Notes: generated by a model from the letters alone, not told the origin. A DNA stretch of 64,000 nt from Salifodinibacter halophilus (GCA_012999515.1 JABEEB010000001.1:1178001-1242000); one strand, 5' to 3'; numbered from the stretch's first letter, positions 9,396 to 16,790 are shown. Program-made: numbers and translations.

Positions 9396-9761
9396 ATGCC
9401 CCGCCAACGATGTGCCGCAAGGCTACCTGTTCGCCGCGTATTCGCAGGCTTGTTGCTTGTGTGGCTTATTAGCTGTGTCACCCCGGCGATCGCTGCAGAC
9501 ACGGCGGCCGCACAGCTCAAGATTACCGCCGATGGATTCAGCCCCGCCCATCTAACGATTGCGGCCGACAAGCGGGTCAAGATCATGGTGCACAACAAGA
9601 CTTCACGACCGGCAGAGTTCGAAAGCTATGATTTCACTGCCGAGAAAGTCGTGCCCGGCGGAACCCATGTCCCGGTTTACATCGGCCCGCTAAAACCTGG
9701 GGAATACAAATTCTTTAACGATTTCGCATCAGACGTAAGCGGCCGGATCACGGTCCGGTAA
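9396..9761 (+). CDS. ftrB: Cupredoxin-domain periplasmic iron-uptake protein (FtrB-like)
   Basis: A 121-residue secreted protein whose signal peptide (LLLVWLISCVTPAIAA) precedes a single cupredoxin-like beta-sandwich (residues about 35-121). The KITADGFSPAHLTI, FESYDF and GPLKPGEYKFFNDF segments match the small cupredoxins that accompany Ftr1 permeases. In the Bordetella/Brucella FtrABCD system the partner is proposed to oxidise ferrous iron before transport. The start at 9396 fits the signal peptide but has a poor ribosome site; an in-frame ATG at 9306 would add a non-signal leader and place the Fur-like box inside the gene. First gene of a four-gene operon with the permease at 9806. Confidence 0.85.
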   Translation: MPRQRCAARLPVRRVFAGLLLVWLISCVTPAIAADTAAAQLKITADGFSPAHLTIAADKRVKIMVHNKTSRPAEFESYDFTAEKVVPGGTHVPVYIGPLKPGEYKFFNDFASDVSGRITVR

Positions 9762-9805
9762 ATACGGGGCTACGGGTCGTACGGCCCGGTTTTCAGGAGT
9801 CGCTC

Positions 9806-10645
9806 ATGCTGGCCACCGCTATTATTGTTTTTCGTGAAGTGCTCGAAGCAGCACTCGTGATCTCTATCGTGCTAGCTGCCGCCAAGGGTGTGGCCGGACG
9901 GGGTCGCTGGGTCAGCCTGGGCGTGCTACTGGGGATCGCCGGGGCCTGCGTGGTGGCCACCTTCGCCGGCACTATCGCGGGCGCGGTGGAAGGTCGTGGC
10001 CAGGAATTTCTCAATGCCGGCATTCTGTTGGCCGCTGCCGCCATGCTGGGCTGGCACAACATCTGGATGAGCCAGCATGGCAAGGAACTGGCACGCGACA
10101 TGAAAGCCGTGGGGCATGACGTGGCCAGCGGTATCAAACCCTTATCCGTGCTCATGATCGTGGTCATGGTGGCAGTGCTTAGAGAAGGCTCGGAGACAGT
10201 TCTGTTCGGCTATGGCATCTACGCCAGCGGCGCTGGCGCGGCCACTATGCTGGGCGGTGCGGCCTTAGGCGTAAGCGGCGGCTTGTTGGCGGGAGTGCTG
10301 CTGTATAAAGGCCTGTTGCGTATTCCGACTCGCTATCTGTTTACCGTCACGGGTTGGATGATTCTCCTGCTGGCCGCCGGTATGGCAGCCGATGCAGCCG
10401 GTTTTCTGGCCCAGGCAGGCGTTCTACCCGCGCTCGGCAATTCAATCTGGGACACGTCCTGGCTGCTAACCGAGCACTCGTTGGTCGGGCGCATCCTGCA
10501 TATTCTGATTGGCTACACGCAGCGGCCTTCAGGCATCCAGTTGCTCTTTTATATAGCGGCATTGGCACTCATTGGCGGCATGATGTTGTGGATCAATCGC
10601 CGTAAGACGCCATCCAACGCCGATACGCGCCGGGCTACGGCCTAG
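9806..10645 (+). CDS. ftrC: FTR1-family iron permease (FtrC-like)
   Basis: A 279-residue polytopic inner-membrane protein with about seven hydrophobic segments. The two REXXE-type iron-binding motifs of the oxidase-dependent iron transporter family are present: REVLE at residues 10-14 and REGSE at 126-130. It carries iron across the inner membrane in partnership with the cupredoxin and P19-type proteins. GGAG lies about 10 bases before the ATG. The next gene follows after 24 bases, consistent with co-transcription. No EfeO or EfeB partner is present, separating it from EfeUOB systems. Confidence 0.94.
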   Translation: MLATAIIVFREVLEAALVISIVLAAAKGVAGRGRWVSLGVLLGIAGACVVATFAGTIAGAVEGRGQEFLNAGILLAAAAMLGWHNIWMSQHGKELARDMKAVGHDVASGIKPLSVLMIVVMVAVLREGSETVLFGYGIYASGAGAATMLGGAALGVSGGLLAGVLLYKGLLRIPTRYLFTVTGWMILLLAAGMAADAAGFLAQAGVLPALGNSIWDTSWLLTEHSLVGRILHILIGYTQRPSGIQLLFYIAALALIGGMMLWINRRKTPSNADTRRATA

Positions 10646-10669
10646 GCGCGACGCCTGCGGTTGCCAACC

Positions 10670-12127
10670 ATGTCGAATGCGTCCAATCGGCTGCAGCAGA
10701 TCGGGATCCACGTCGAGGGGCCCAACGGCAGCCAACGTCAACGACAGCAAAGCCCTTGGGCCAAGCGTATCGAAGCTTTTGTGGTGCGACACCGCGATTT
10801 GCTGGGCGGCATTCAGGTCGCCATGTTCATCATCTTTCTGTGCCTGATGATTGGGCCACTGTTTCTGCCGCTGCCGCATCAGGGCGAATATTTCTATAAC
10901 AACTTCACCGTCTTTGCGAACTTCATCATCTGGGGACTTTGGTTTCCGTTGGTGTTCGTATCGGTGATTTTCTCGGGACGCAGCTGGTGCGGCGTACTCT
11001 GCCCGCTGGGTGCCAGTTCGGAATGGGCCAACCGGGTCGGCCTCAAGCGACCGGTGCCGCGCTGGGTTCGCTGGCAAGGCACGCCAATCATCAGTTTCAT
11101 CATCATCACCGTGCTGGCTCAGACCGTCAGCGCGCGTGACTATGCGACGGGCATCGCGGAGGTCTTCGGCTTGACCTTTGTGTGCGCGATCGCGTTGGGG
11201 CTTGTCTACGGCCGCGGTGCCAGCAAACGTGCCTGGTGCCGGCATATGTGTCCGATCGGACTGATGCTGGGCGTGTTCTCACGTATCGGCGCCATTCAGC
11301 TCGCGCCCAAGCTACCGCGCGGCGATAACGATGCGTATGCCGAGAAGGGCGTTTGCCCGACCATGATCGATATCAATCGCAAGACTGAGTCGCGCCACTG
11401 TATCGAGTGCTTTCGCTGCGTGAACCCGGATGCGCGTGGCGGCTTGAAGATGTTGTTCCGGCGCCCGGGCACCGAAGTCGAGCAGATCCGCGAACATAAC
11501 CCTAATGCAGCCGAAATCTGGTTTCTATTTCTGGCAACAGGACTGTCGCTAGGCGGTTTTCTGTGGCTCGTGCTGCCGCTGTATCAGACCCTGCGCCAAA
11601 GCGTCGGCGAATGGGCAATCAACCATGGCTGGTTCTGGATCGGCACGTCCGGGCCAGCCTGGCTAATGTCGATTCATCCGGCCGGCCACGAAGTGTTCAG
11701 TTGGCTGGATTTCTTCATGATCGTCGGCTTCATGGGCGGCTGTGCCATCGGCCTGACAATCGCACTAACGTTTACCACCGCGATATCCAGTTGGGTGTCG
11801 GGTCGCCTGGGGGGAGATCTGGATTGGCGTTCGCGCCTGGTTGAACTGGCCTATGCCTATATGCCGGTGGCCATGCTGTCATTGGTGATCGGGCTCGGCG
11901 GCAAACTGTTCGAAGCGCTCACCCTGATCGGTGTTCCAGGCGCAATGGTCGCCAGTATCAAGTTGGTGTTGTTTGGGCTGAGTGTGCTTTGGAGCTTACA
12001 ACTGGGATATCGATTGCTGGGTCGACAGGCACTCAGTGGCCTTCGGCGACTGCTCGCCTTGGTGCCCATGGTTGCGGGCATTGGTCTAATCGGCATTGCC
12101 TGGAGTCCCGCACTTTTCAGCATGTGA
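10670..12127 (+). CDS. ftrD: Membrane polyferredoxin of the Ftr iron-uptake system (FtrD-like)
   Basis: A 485-residue membrane protein with several hydrophobic helices and clustered cysteines: Cys107/Cys111 (CGVLCPLG), Cys190/Cys194 (CRHMCPIG), Cys229 and the ferredoxin-like group Cys244/247/250 (CIECFRC). This layout is shared by NosR/CcoG-like 4Fe-4S proteins and FtrD, which is proposed to take electrons from the cupredoxin reaction into the membrane. The ATG at 10670 is preferred to the TTG three codons earlier. Neither has a strong ribosome site, so translation may be coupled to the upstream permease. Its position between permease and P19 genes supports the assignment. Confidence 0.9.
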   Translation: MSNASNRLQQIGIHVEGPNGSQRQRQQSPWAKRIEAFVVRHRDLLGGIQVAMFIIFLCLMIGPLFLPLPHQGEYFYNNFTVFANFIIWGLWFPLVFVSVIFSGRSWCGVLCPLGASSEWANRVGLKRPVPRWVRWQGTPIISFIIITVLAQTVSARDYATGIAEVFGLTFVCAIALGLVYGRGASKRAWCRHMCPIGLMLGVFSRIGAIQLAPKLPRGDNDAYAEKGVCPTMIDINRKTESRHCIECFRCVNPDARGGLKMLFRRPGTEVEQIREHNPNAAEIWFLFLATGLSLGGFLWLVLPLYQTLRQSVGEWAINHGWFWIGTSGPAWLMSIHPAGHEVFSWLDFFMIVGFMGGCAIGLTIALTFTTAISSWVSGRLGGDLDWRSRLVELAYAYMPVAMLSLVIGLGGKLFEALTLIGVPGAMVASIKLVLFGLSVLWSLQLGYRLLGRQALSGLRRLLALVPMVAGIGLIGIAWSPALFSM

Positions 12128-12188
12128 TGTCCGCTAAGCCTTTTGGCTTCATTGAGTCGTAAGTAAGTTTCAATAAAGGAGAAATATA

Positions 12189-12734
12189 ATGAAACGCATA
12201 GCACCTCTAGCTGTAGGCACAGCGCTGATCGGCGCCACGGCGCTTGCATCGGCACCGGCGATGGCGGCCGAACATTCGATCGGCGACCCCCTGGTGACCA
12301 ACGGCCTGATCATCAGCCCGGTATTTCTGCAAGCTGTAGATATGTCGGGTGAGCAATCAGGAATGAATAGCAGCGAGGCCGATATACACTTTGAAGCCGA
12401 TATCCATGCCGACTCGGATGAAAAACACGGCTTTGACCCGGGCGCCTGGATTCCCTACCTGACGGTCAGCTATAAACTGACCAAAAAAGATTCCGACTGG
12501 TCGTCCGCAGGTGGTCTCATGCCCATGGTGGCGAGTGACGGCCCGCACTACGGAGCCAATGTTGAGCTGGACGGCCCCGGTAAATATACGGTCCAACTCC
12601 GCATCCTGCCTCCGTCGCACAACGGATTCTCTCGTCATACCACCAAGGACACGGGGGTCCCAGCCTGGTGGAGCCCGATTACCCATACCTGGAAATTCAC
12701 GTATGTGGGCGTGGGCAAAAAAGGCGGCTACTAA
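12189..12734 (+). CDS. ftrA: P19/Tp34-family periplasmic iron-binding protein (FtrA-like)
   Basis: A 181-residue secreted protein: a Sec signal peptide ends at about residue 26 (APAMAA), and the mature part is the immunoglobulin-like P19 fold. A Met-rich/His-rich segment (MSGEQSGMN, ADIHFEADIH) and the family signature DGPHYGANVELDGPGKY are visible. In P19 proteins, Met, His and Glu/Asp side chains bind copper and iron. AAAGGAGAAATATA gives a strong ribosome site. In Bordetella ftrA comes first; here the order is ftrB-ftrC-ftrD-ftrA. A hairpin follows after 27 bases. Confidence 0.93.
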   Translation: MKRIAPLAVGTALIGATALASAPAMAAEHSIGDPLVTNGLIISPVFLQAVDMSGEQSGMNSSEADIHFEADIHADSDEKHGFDPGAWIPYLTVSYKLTKKDSDWSSAGGLMPMVASDGPHYGANVELDGPGKYTVQLRILPPSHNGFSRHTTKDTGVPAWWSPITHTWKFTYVGVGKKGGY

Positions 12735-12761
12735 CCAAATCGCGCCGTATATGCCCCGAAA

Positions 12762-12787
12762 GCTCCAGCCGGCACACCGGCTGGAGC
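12762..12787 (+). terminator. Hairpin after the iron operon
   Basis: Perfect 11-bp stem GCTCCAGCCGG / CCGGCTGGAGC with a CACA loop. There is no T-run on the plus strand, so it is either a weak terminator or an mRNA 3' stabiliser. Confidence 0.6.
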
Positions 12788-12847
12788 CATAAAATGGATC
12801 GGGGCCATCCCAAGCAGTCCATCGCGCGGGGCAGCGGGTGGCAAAAT

Positions 12848-12890
12848 CCGGGGACAGTATATTTAATTCCACGGTTCCGATCCGGAAACA
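12848..12890. repeat. Left-half palindromic REP-like element, copy 4
   Basis: Begins CCGGGGACAGTATATTTAAT, continues with a diverged inner palindrome (TTCC...GGAA), and has no right arm. Confidence 0.7.
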
Positions 12891-13061
12891 CCAAGACTGC
12901 TCACTTACGATCCAAGAATCCGCCACAGAGCATCGTTCATTACGTTTACCGATATAGCTCCGCCGTGAAGTACGCGAGCACATCCGCATCGAGCCGAATC
13001 GCAGTAACGACTTTAGCCGCGGTGGCCACGCTTGAGGCGTCGGCGCCAGCTCGAGACCGCC

Positions 13062-13106
13062 CTAGCCTATAGCGACAACTGTCACGACTTTATCGAGACG
13101 GTCCGG
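13062..13106 (+). repeat. Short protein-like dispersed sequence (LAY-DNCHD type), copy B
   Basis: The frame at 13062 reads LAYSDNCHDFIETVR and stays open to TAG at 13179. It resembles the stretch at 7726, with several synonymous differences. Probably the tail of a lost gene; the family is not identified (the DFIETVRS part faintly recalls the C-terminal region of Gfo/Idh/MocA oxidoreductases). Confidence 0.4.
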
Positions 13107-13368
13107 TCCCGCCAATGCCGGACACCCCGCCGAAACAAACGGCATACCTCCGAAGCCGTCGGCGAAAACTGCGCCGAGTAGAGACAAACCAGCGGAGCCG
13201 GTGACCGAGCAAGTGTTAGCGACGTTAACGGCGGATGCGTCCAGAGCCATTGGTTCAATTCATCGGCGATGGCTGCCGCGTCCGGGTCGAGCATTTGAGA
13301 CCGCGATCGACTAATAGGAGATATACACTGCCTCTAGACCTTCGGGCAAACAGATCAACAAGGTTTCT

Positions 13369-13887
13369 ATGGCGCGAAACATTGAAATCAAAGCTTGGTC
13401 AGCCGATTGGGCTGAGCAATCTCGCGTAGCCGCCCGTATTGCTGACGGCCCGCCTGTGCTGATCGCACAAACCGACACCTTCTTCCATGCAAGACAAGGA
13501 CGACTCAAACTCAGAGAGTTTGCGGATGGATCCGGGGAGTTAATTCAATACCAAAGAGCCGATTCGGCAGGCCCTGAATTATCAAGTTACATCCGGTCTC
13601 CGACGCCCGACCCTCAATCCCTCAAGGAATCGTTATCGGCCGCGCTCGGTGTTCAAGCCGTCGTGCAGAAAAACCGCACGCTCTATACAGTAGATCAAAC
13701 GCGGATACATCTGGACGAAGTATCGAATTTAGGGCGGTTTATCGAGCTTGAAGTGGTTCTTCGCTCTGATCAAACAGAAGACGACGGCGAGTCTGTTGCG
13801 GCGGCGTTAATGGCCCAGATTGGCATCCAGCAGGCTGATTTAATCACTGGTGCCTATGTCGACTTAATCGCTCGTGGCGTCGATTGA
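13369..13887 (+). CDS. CYTH-domain protein (class IV adenylate cyclase-like)
   Basis: A 172-residue single-domain protein. The N-terminal NIEIKA (residues 4-9) is a variant of the ExExK triphosphate-binding signature of the CYTH superfamily. Downstream charged strands (KLREFADGSGELIQYQRAD, KNRTLYTVDQTRIHLDEV, FIELEVVL) build the triphosphate tunnel. Class IV adenylate cyclases of about 170-180 residues have this layout; related proteins hydrolyse inorganic triphosphate or thiamine triphosphate. The first Glu of the signature appears replaced by Asn4. No HD or CHAD partner is adjacent. Activity cannot be settled from sequence. Confidence 0.82.
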   Translation: MARNIEIKAWSADWAEQSRVAARIADGPPVLIAQTDTFFHARQGRLKLREFADGSGELIQYQRADSAGPELSSYIRSPTPDPQSLKESLSAALGVQAVVQKNRTLYTVDQTRIHLDEVSNLGRFIELEVVLRSDQTEDDGESVAAALMAQIGIQQADLITGAYVDLIARGVD

Positions 13888-14226
13888 CCAACAAGGCGCT
13901 GCCGCCGACGTCACAACCGCTCCGCGGTTTCATCCCGACTAAGCCAATACCCGTCGCCTGAACGCCGCCGATTCACGGATCCGCATCCACCGCGACCAAG
14001 GTGTGACGGCAGAATCAACCCGCCCGCTCGTTACTGTCCGTCGGCGAGAGCTCCGTTAATCCGGGGACAGTATATAAAATTCAATATTTAGTACTGAATA
14101 CGGCACCGGAGATACAAATCAGTATACTGTCCCCGAATTCGCAAAGCCCCCGTCTGCGACACTTTCGAGTAGTCGCGATATCGTCGCCCATCACCGTCCG
14201 GTTCGATCCGGGCGGTGATCGCGCAG
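13888..14226. other. Intergenic stretch with a full palindromic repeat and a hairpin
   Basis: Holds the 75-bp repeat at 14061-14135. It also has a hairpin at 14190-14219 (12-bp stem ATCACCGTCCGG / CCGGGCGGTGAT, one G-T pair, 6-base loop) just past the 3' end of the marR gene on the minus strand, possibly its terminator though without a T-run. No coding frame was seen. Confidence 0.5.
14061..14135. repeat. 75-bp palindromic REP/MITE-like element, copy 5
   Basis: Full copy: CCGGGGACAGTATA on the left, TATACTGTCCCCG on the right, and an inner hairpin core ATTCAATATTTAGTACTGAAT. Its core is nearly the same as that of the partial copy at 15955, so these two are close relatives. Confidence 0.92.
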
Positions 14227-14721
14227 CTAGACGTCGGTATCCAGGCCACTCATCAGCTTGGTCAGTAGCGCATTCAGCGTTCGCTGCTCCTCTTGGTTTA
14301 GCGGGGAAAGCGCGCGGGCCTCGTTGTCCACATGTGGCGCGATGGTGTCGTTCACGAGGTCGAGTCCTTCTTCCGTCAGCGTGACCAGCATGCTGCGGCG
14401 ATCAGCCGGGTTGGGACGGCGCGCGATCAAGCCGGCCTTTTCCAGCCGGTCGAGCTGGTTGGTCATGCCCCCCGAGGAAAACATCAGCACCTTGAACAAC
14501 TGGGTCGGCGTCAGGGCGTAGGGCTTGCCGGCGCGACGCAGAGTGGCCAGCACGTCGAACTCCCTCGGTTGCAGACCGCGCTCGCTGAAGAATGGCTCCA
14601 GATAATCATGGGAGATATGGCGGCTGATGGCTCCCAGGCGGGCGGTCAACTCCATGGGAAGCAGCTCGAGATCGGGACACTCCCGACGCCACTGATCGAT
14701 CGCGACACTGACTCTGTCCAT
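14227..14721 (-). CDS. MarR-family transcriptional regulator
   Basis: A 164-residue winged-helix regulator. The central region (LQPREFDVLATLRRAG, LTPTQLFKVLMFSSGGMT, LDRLEKAGLIARRPN) gives the helix-turn-helix, and PADRRSMLVTLTEEG gives the wing. Such dimers usually repress themselves and a neighbouring transporter until a small phenolic or toxic ligand binds. It is divergent from an EamA exporter at 14799, with a perfect 16-bp palindrome between them, so it very likely controls that pair. The ligand is unknown. Confidence 0.93.
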   Translation of the reverse strand: MDRVSVAIDQWRRECPDLELLPMELTARLGAISRHISHDYLEPFFSERGLQPREFDVLATLRRAGKPYALTPTQLFKVLMFSSGGMTNQLDRLEKAGLIARRPNPADRRSMLVTLTEEGLDLVNDTIAPHVDNEARALSPLNQEEQRTLNALLTKLMSGLDTDV

Positions 14722-14739
14722 ATGCCTTGCTATCCATTT

Positions 14740-14755
14740 ATCTTGATATCAAGAT
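14740..14755. promoter_or_regulatory. MarR-type operator palindrome
   Basis: ATCTTGATATCAAGAT is a perfect 16-bp palindrome in the space between marR and the EamA gene. It has the TTGATATCAA form typical of MarR-family operators and is placed to block both promoters. Confidence 0.75.
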
Positions 14756-14798
14756 TCTTTGTGTCATGATACACGACGATGAGATAGCGGAGTACAGA

Positions 14799-15752
14799 AT
14801 GGCGAATGTACCCACGGGACACAAGGCTGACGTCGCCAAGGCCCTGGGCTGCCTGTTGCTGGCCGGCACTCTGATGGCTCTGTCACTGAGTGTGGCCAAG
14901 TTAGCCGACGCGGCGGACCTGCCACGCCTCTCTTTCCTGATGGTGACCATGGCCGGGGCGAGCCTCGCGCAATTGCTGCTGTCGTTGCCGAAAAGAGCGC
15001 ACTGGCGGCTCGATCGACGCGTCATCGAGTATGCGCTGGTGTCCGGAATCCTGTTGGCTCTGCCCAATGCACTCGGCTTTCTGGCAGTACGTCACGTGGG
15101 GGCTGGGTTCGTCTCATTGAGCCTCGCCTTTCCGATACTGATGACCTGGCTGCTGGCGGTTTTGCTGCGCATGGAGTCGCTGCGCTGGGATCGGCTGGGC
15201 GGCGTGTTGCTGGGACTTACCGGCGGCGTCGTTCTGGCACTGTCCAAGGCCAGCGTCGGCGGCGGCCATCTGGGCTGGTCGCTGTTGATTCTGCTGCTGC
15301 CCCTGACGCTGGCTCTGGGCAACATCTATCGGACATGGCGCTGGCCGGATGGCGTGCCGCTTGCCTTCCTCACGGCTCTAGTGCTGGCGGGTGCTGCCCT
15401 CGGCCTGTTACCGGTCGCGTTCGGCACCGAAACGGGGCGGATTGGTGAGCTATTCGCTGCGCCTGCCGCGGTAGGGCTGCTGTTGGTCGAAATAGGTATA
15501 TTCACCGTCCTGTATCTGTTCTTCTTTATTCTGCAACGACTGGCCGGACCGGTATACCTGAGCCAAATCGGTACCGTCGCCGCCGTCATGGGCACGGCCA
15601 TCGCCGTACTCTTTCTGGGGGAGTCGGCACCGCCCAACCTGGCCATCGCCGGTGGTCTGGTCATTGCCGGCACCCTGGTTTTCCAGCGTGCGGCCTGGCG
15701 CGCTGCACAAGCCTCGTCACCTTCTACCGTTAGTCGAGCCAAGAAGCCCTGA
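14799..15752 (+). CDS. EamA-family transporter, probable MarR target
   Basis: A 317-residue membrane protein with about ten hydrophobic segments, the duplicated five-helix design of EamA/DMT exporters. The ATG at 14799 is preferred because GGAG lies about 8 bases upstream. Longer in-frame starts (from 14727) would run through the operator palindrome. The gene is divergent from marR and followed after 2 bases by the stump of a nitroreductase. This suggests a former marR / exporter / nitroreductase detoxification module. Substrate unknown. Confidence 0.9.
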   Translation: MANVPTGHKADVAKALGCLLLAGTLMALSLSVAKLADAADLPRLSFLMVTMAGASLAQLLLSLPKRAHWRLDRRVIEYALVSGILLALPNALGFLAVRHVGAGFVSLSLAFPILMTWLLAVLLRMESLRWDRLGGVLLGLTGGVVLALSKASVGGGHLGWSLLILLLPLTLALGNIYRTWRWPDGVPLAFLTALVLAGAALGLLPVAFGTETGRIGELFAAPAAVGLLLVEIGIFTVLYLFFFILQRLAGPVYLSQIGTVAAVMGTAIAVLFLGESAPPNLAIAGGLVIAGTLVFQRAAWRAAQASSPSTVSRAKKP

Positions 15753-15754
15753 GC

Positions 15755-15937
15755 ATGTTGCATGCTGCCCTGAACCAGCGATACGCCACCAAACGCATGA
15801 ATGGCCATCGTGTACCCGAGGCCACGGTCGAACGCATCCTGGACGCGGCGCATCTGGCTCCCTCGCCCTATGGGTTGCAACCGTACTCGGTCGTGGTGGT
15901 CGAGACACCGGAGCTGCGCGAACGCTGCCAGCCGACG
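15755..15937 (+). pseudogene. Nitroreductase-family protein, truncated after about 60 codons
   Basis: The frame opens with ATG 2 bases after the EamA stop and reads RYATKRMNGHRVPEATVERI, then LDAAHLAPSPYGLQPYSVVV and ETPELRERC. This is the characteristic N-terminus of NfsB-like FMN nitroreductases (about 200-220 residues): RYATK and APSxYGLQP line the flavin site. Similarity stops near 15930, where a tandemly duplicated 13-mer and a partial palindromic repeat begin. The remaining two-thirds of the gene is absent; what follows is the yciI gene on the other strand. The product cannot be functional. Confidence 0.85.
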
Positions 15938-15963
15938 GGATCGAGGGACAGGATCGAGGGACA
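15938..15963. repeat. Tandem 13-bp duplication at the nitroreductase breakpoint
   Basis: GGATCGAGGGACA occurs twice head to tail, and the second copy runs into the GGGACAGTATA arm of the palindromic repeat. It marks the junction where the nitroreductase homology ends and looks like slippage or an insertion scar. Confidence 0.75.
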
Positions 15964-16002
15964 GTATATAAAACTCAATATTTAGTACTGAGCACGGCAT
16001 CG
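15955..16002. repeat. Left-half palindromic REP-like element, copy 6
   Basis: Carries GAGGGACAGTATATAAAACT, the core CAATATTTAGTACTGAG and CGGCATCG, almost the same as the left two-thirds of the copy at 14061. The right arm is missing. On the minus strand it encodes the last residues and the stop of yciI. Confidence 0.85.
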
Positions 16003-16262
16003 TATTTATTCGGTAGAAACTCGGTCACTCGATAGTCCGCCAGTTCATGCTGATAGAAAGGGTCTTTCTTCAAGACCCTTTCTATCTTATTTCTGCTGAG
16101 TTTTCCGCTGGCAATGATGATGCCGCCGTCTCTGGGATTCTTGGGCCCTGATACCAGAAAGGCACCTCGGCCATACTGATCATCCAGGAAGTCACGGTGG
16201 GGCTGTAGCTGCGCCTCGATATTCTCGAACGGGTTGGTGTAGGTAAGTTCTACGATATACAT
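15975..16262 (-). CDS. YciI-family (YCII-related domain) protein with repeat-derived C-terminus
   Basis: A 95-residue protein with the ferredoxin-like YciI fold: MYIVELTYTNPFENIEAQL, HRDFLDDQYGRGAFLVSG and NPRDGGIIIA, including the conserved His and Asp of the active-site cleft. Members are small cytoplasmic enzymes of mostly unknown reaction. Start 16262 is chosen because family members begin MYIVxLTY; the longer start at 16310 lies in the upstream repeat. The final eight residues (DAVLSTKY) and the stop are encoded by the partial repeat at 15955, so the natural C-terminus has probably been replaced. The gene is boxed between two repeat copies. A perfect 15-bp inverted repeat lies within the coding region. 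Confidence 0.85.
   Translation of the reverse strand: MYIVELTYTNPFENIEAQLQPHRDFLDDQYGRGAFLVSGPKNPRDGGIIIASGKLSRNKIERVLKKDPFYQHELADYRVTEFLPNKYDAVLSTKY
16052..16086. repeat. Perfect 15-bp inverted repeat inside yciI
   Basis: Arms GATAGAAAGGGTCTT (16052-16066) and AAGACCCTTTCTATC (16072-16086) are separated by 5 bases. It falls within codons for IERVLKKDPFYQ, which are normal for the family, yet forms a flawless hairpin at DNA and RNA level. Confidence 0.85.
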
Positions 16263-16283
16263 AAAGTGCTTACCCTTTGGGGT

Positions 16284-16356
16284 CCGGGGATAGCATACTA
16301 AATTCAACATCTAGCACTGACTGGAACGGTGGCGAAAGATAAATCAACATACTGTT
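16284..16356. repeat. 75-bp palindromic REP-like element, copy 7, diverged
   Basis: Left arm CCGGGGATAGCATACTAAAT, right arm AACATACTGTTT, with the core ATTCAACATCTAGCACTGA. Both arms carry point changes compared with the intact copies, so this is an old one. It covers the 5' region of yciI. Confidence 0.8.
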
Positions 16357-16448
16357 TGCTCGACTCTTCGAATCCTGCTTTCTTGCCACCTTCTCGTTAT
16401 TATTGCCTTTTCTATCTTTGGCTTTGTAAAGCCACCGAGGCCTGAACA

Positions 16449-16661
16449 ATGTCGGATGTCATCACTCAATCGGTGATTACCTGCCCGGAATGCAGCCACA
16501 CGAAAGCAGAGTTTATGCCAACGGATGCCTGCCGATATTTTTACCAATGCGAGGCATGTGAGTGCCTGCTTCGTCCCAAGCCGGGAGACTGTTGCGTGTT
16601 CTGTTCTTACAGCTCTGTCGATTGCCCGCCGGTACAGGAGGGAAAATCGTGTGGCGAGTAG
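16449..16661 (+). CDS. GDCCVxC-type small cysteine-rich protein
   Basis: A 70-residue protein with eleven cysteines: a CPEC pair (residues 12-15), CEACEC (34-39), the signature GDCCVFCSY (47-54) and Cys59/Cys68. The GDCCVxC motif defines a small family in which some members carry selenocysteine in place of one Cys (family recall). Here all positions are ordinary Cys codons. It probably binds a metal ion or acts as a thiol shuttle. There is no signal peptide. It lies about 130 bases upstream of the cysteine-rich ABC operon at 16791 on the same strand, and may belong functionally to it. Function unknown. Confidence 0.8.
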   Translation: MSDVITQSVITCPECSHTKAEFMPTDACRYFYQCEACECLLRPKPGDCCVFCSYSSVDCPPVQEGKSCGE

Positions 16662-16790
16662 TCGTATAACGAGACCGGATCCACTAGGCCGCCGGCATGG
16701 AATGCAATAATATTGAAATGCTATATCGTTCTTTATGTGCGGCTTTGAACGAGCATATACTGAATTATATTCGAGCCGGGGAGATGGGCT

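Larger units (their letters stand above)
12788..13368. other. Gene-poor stretch with partial repeat and gene remnant
   Basis: About 580 bases. A left-half palindromic repeat lies at 12848-12890. A short protein-like remnant at 13050-13181 encodes LETALAYSDNCHDFIETVR and ends at TAG 13179. The rest shows no convincing coding frame. The last 30 bases before 13369 contain AAGG but no strong ribosome site. Confidence 0.45.

Noticed and set aside
10529-11245. 238-codon frame antisense to the ftrC/ftrD junction
   Set aside because: Opposes two well-conserved membrane protein genes and is a charged, motif-free translation.
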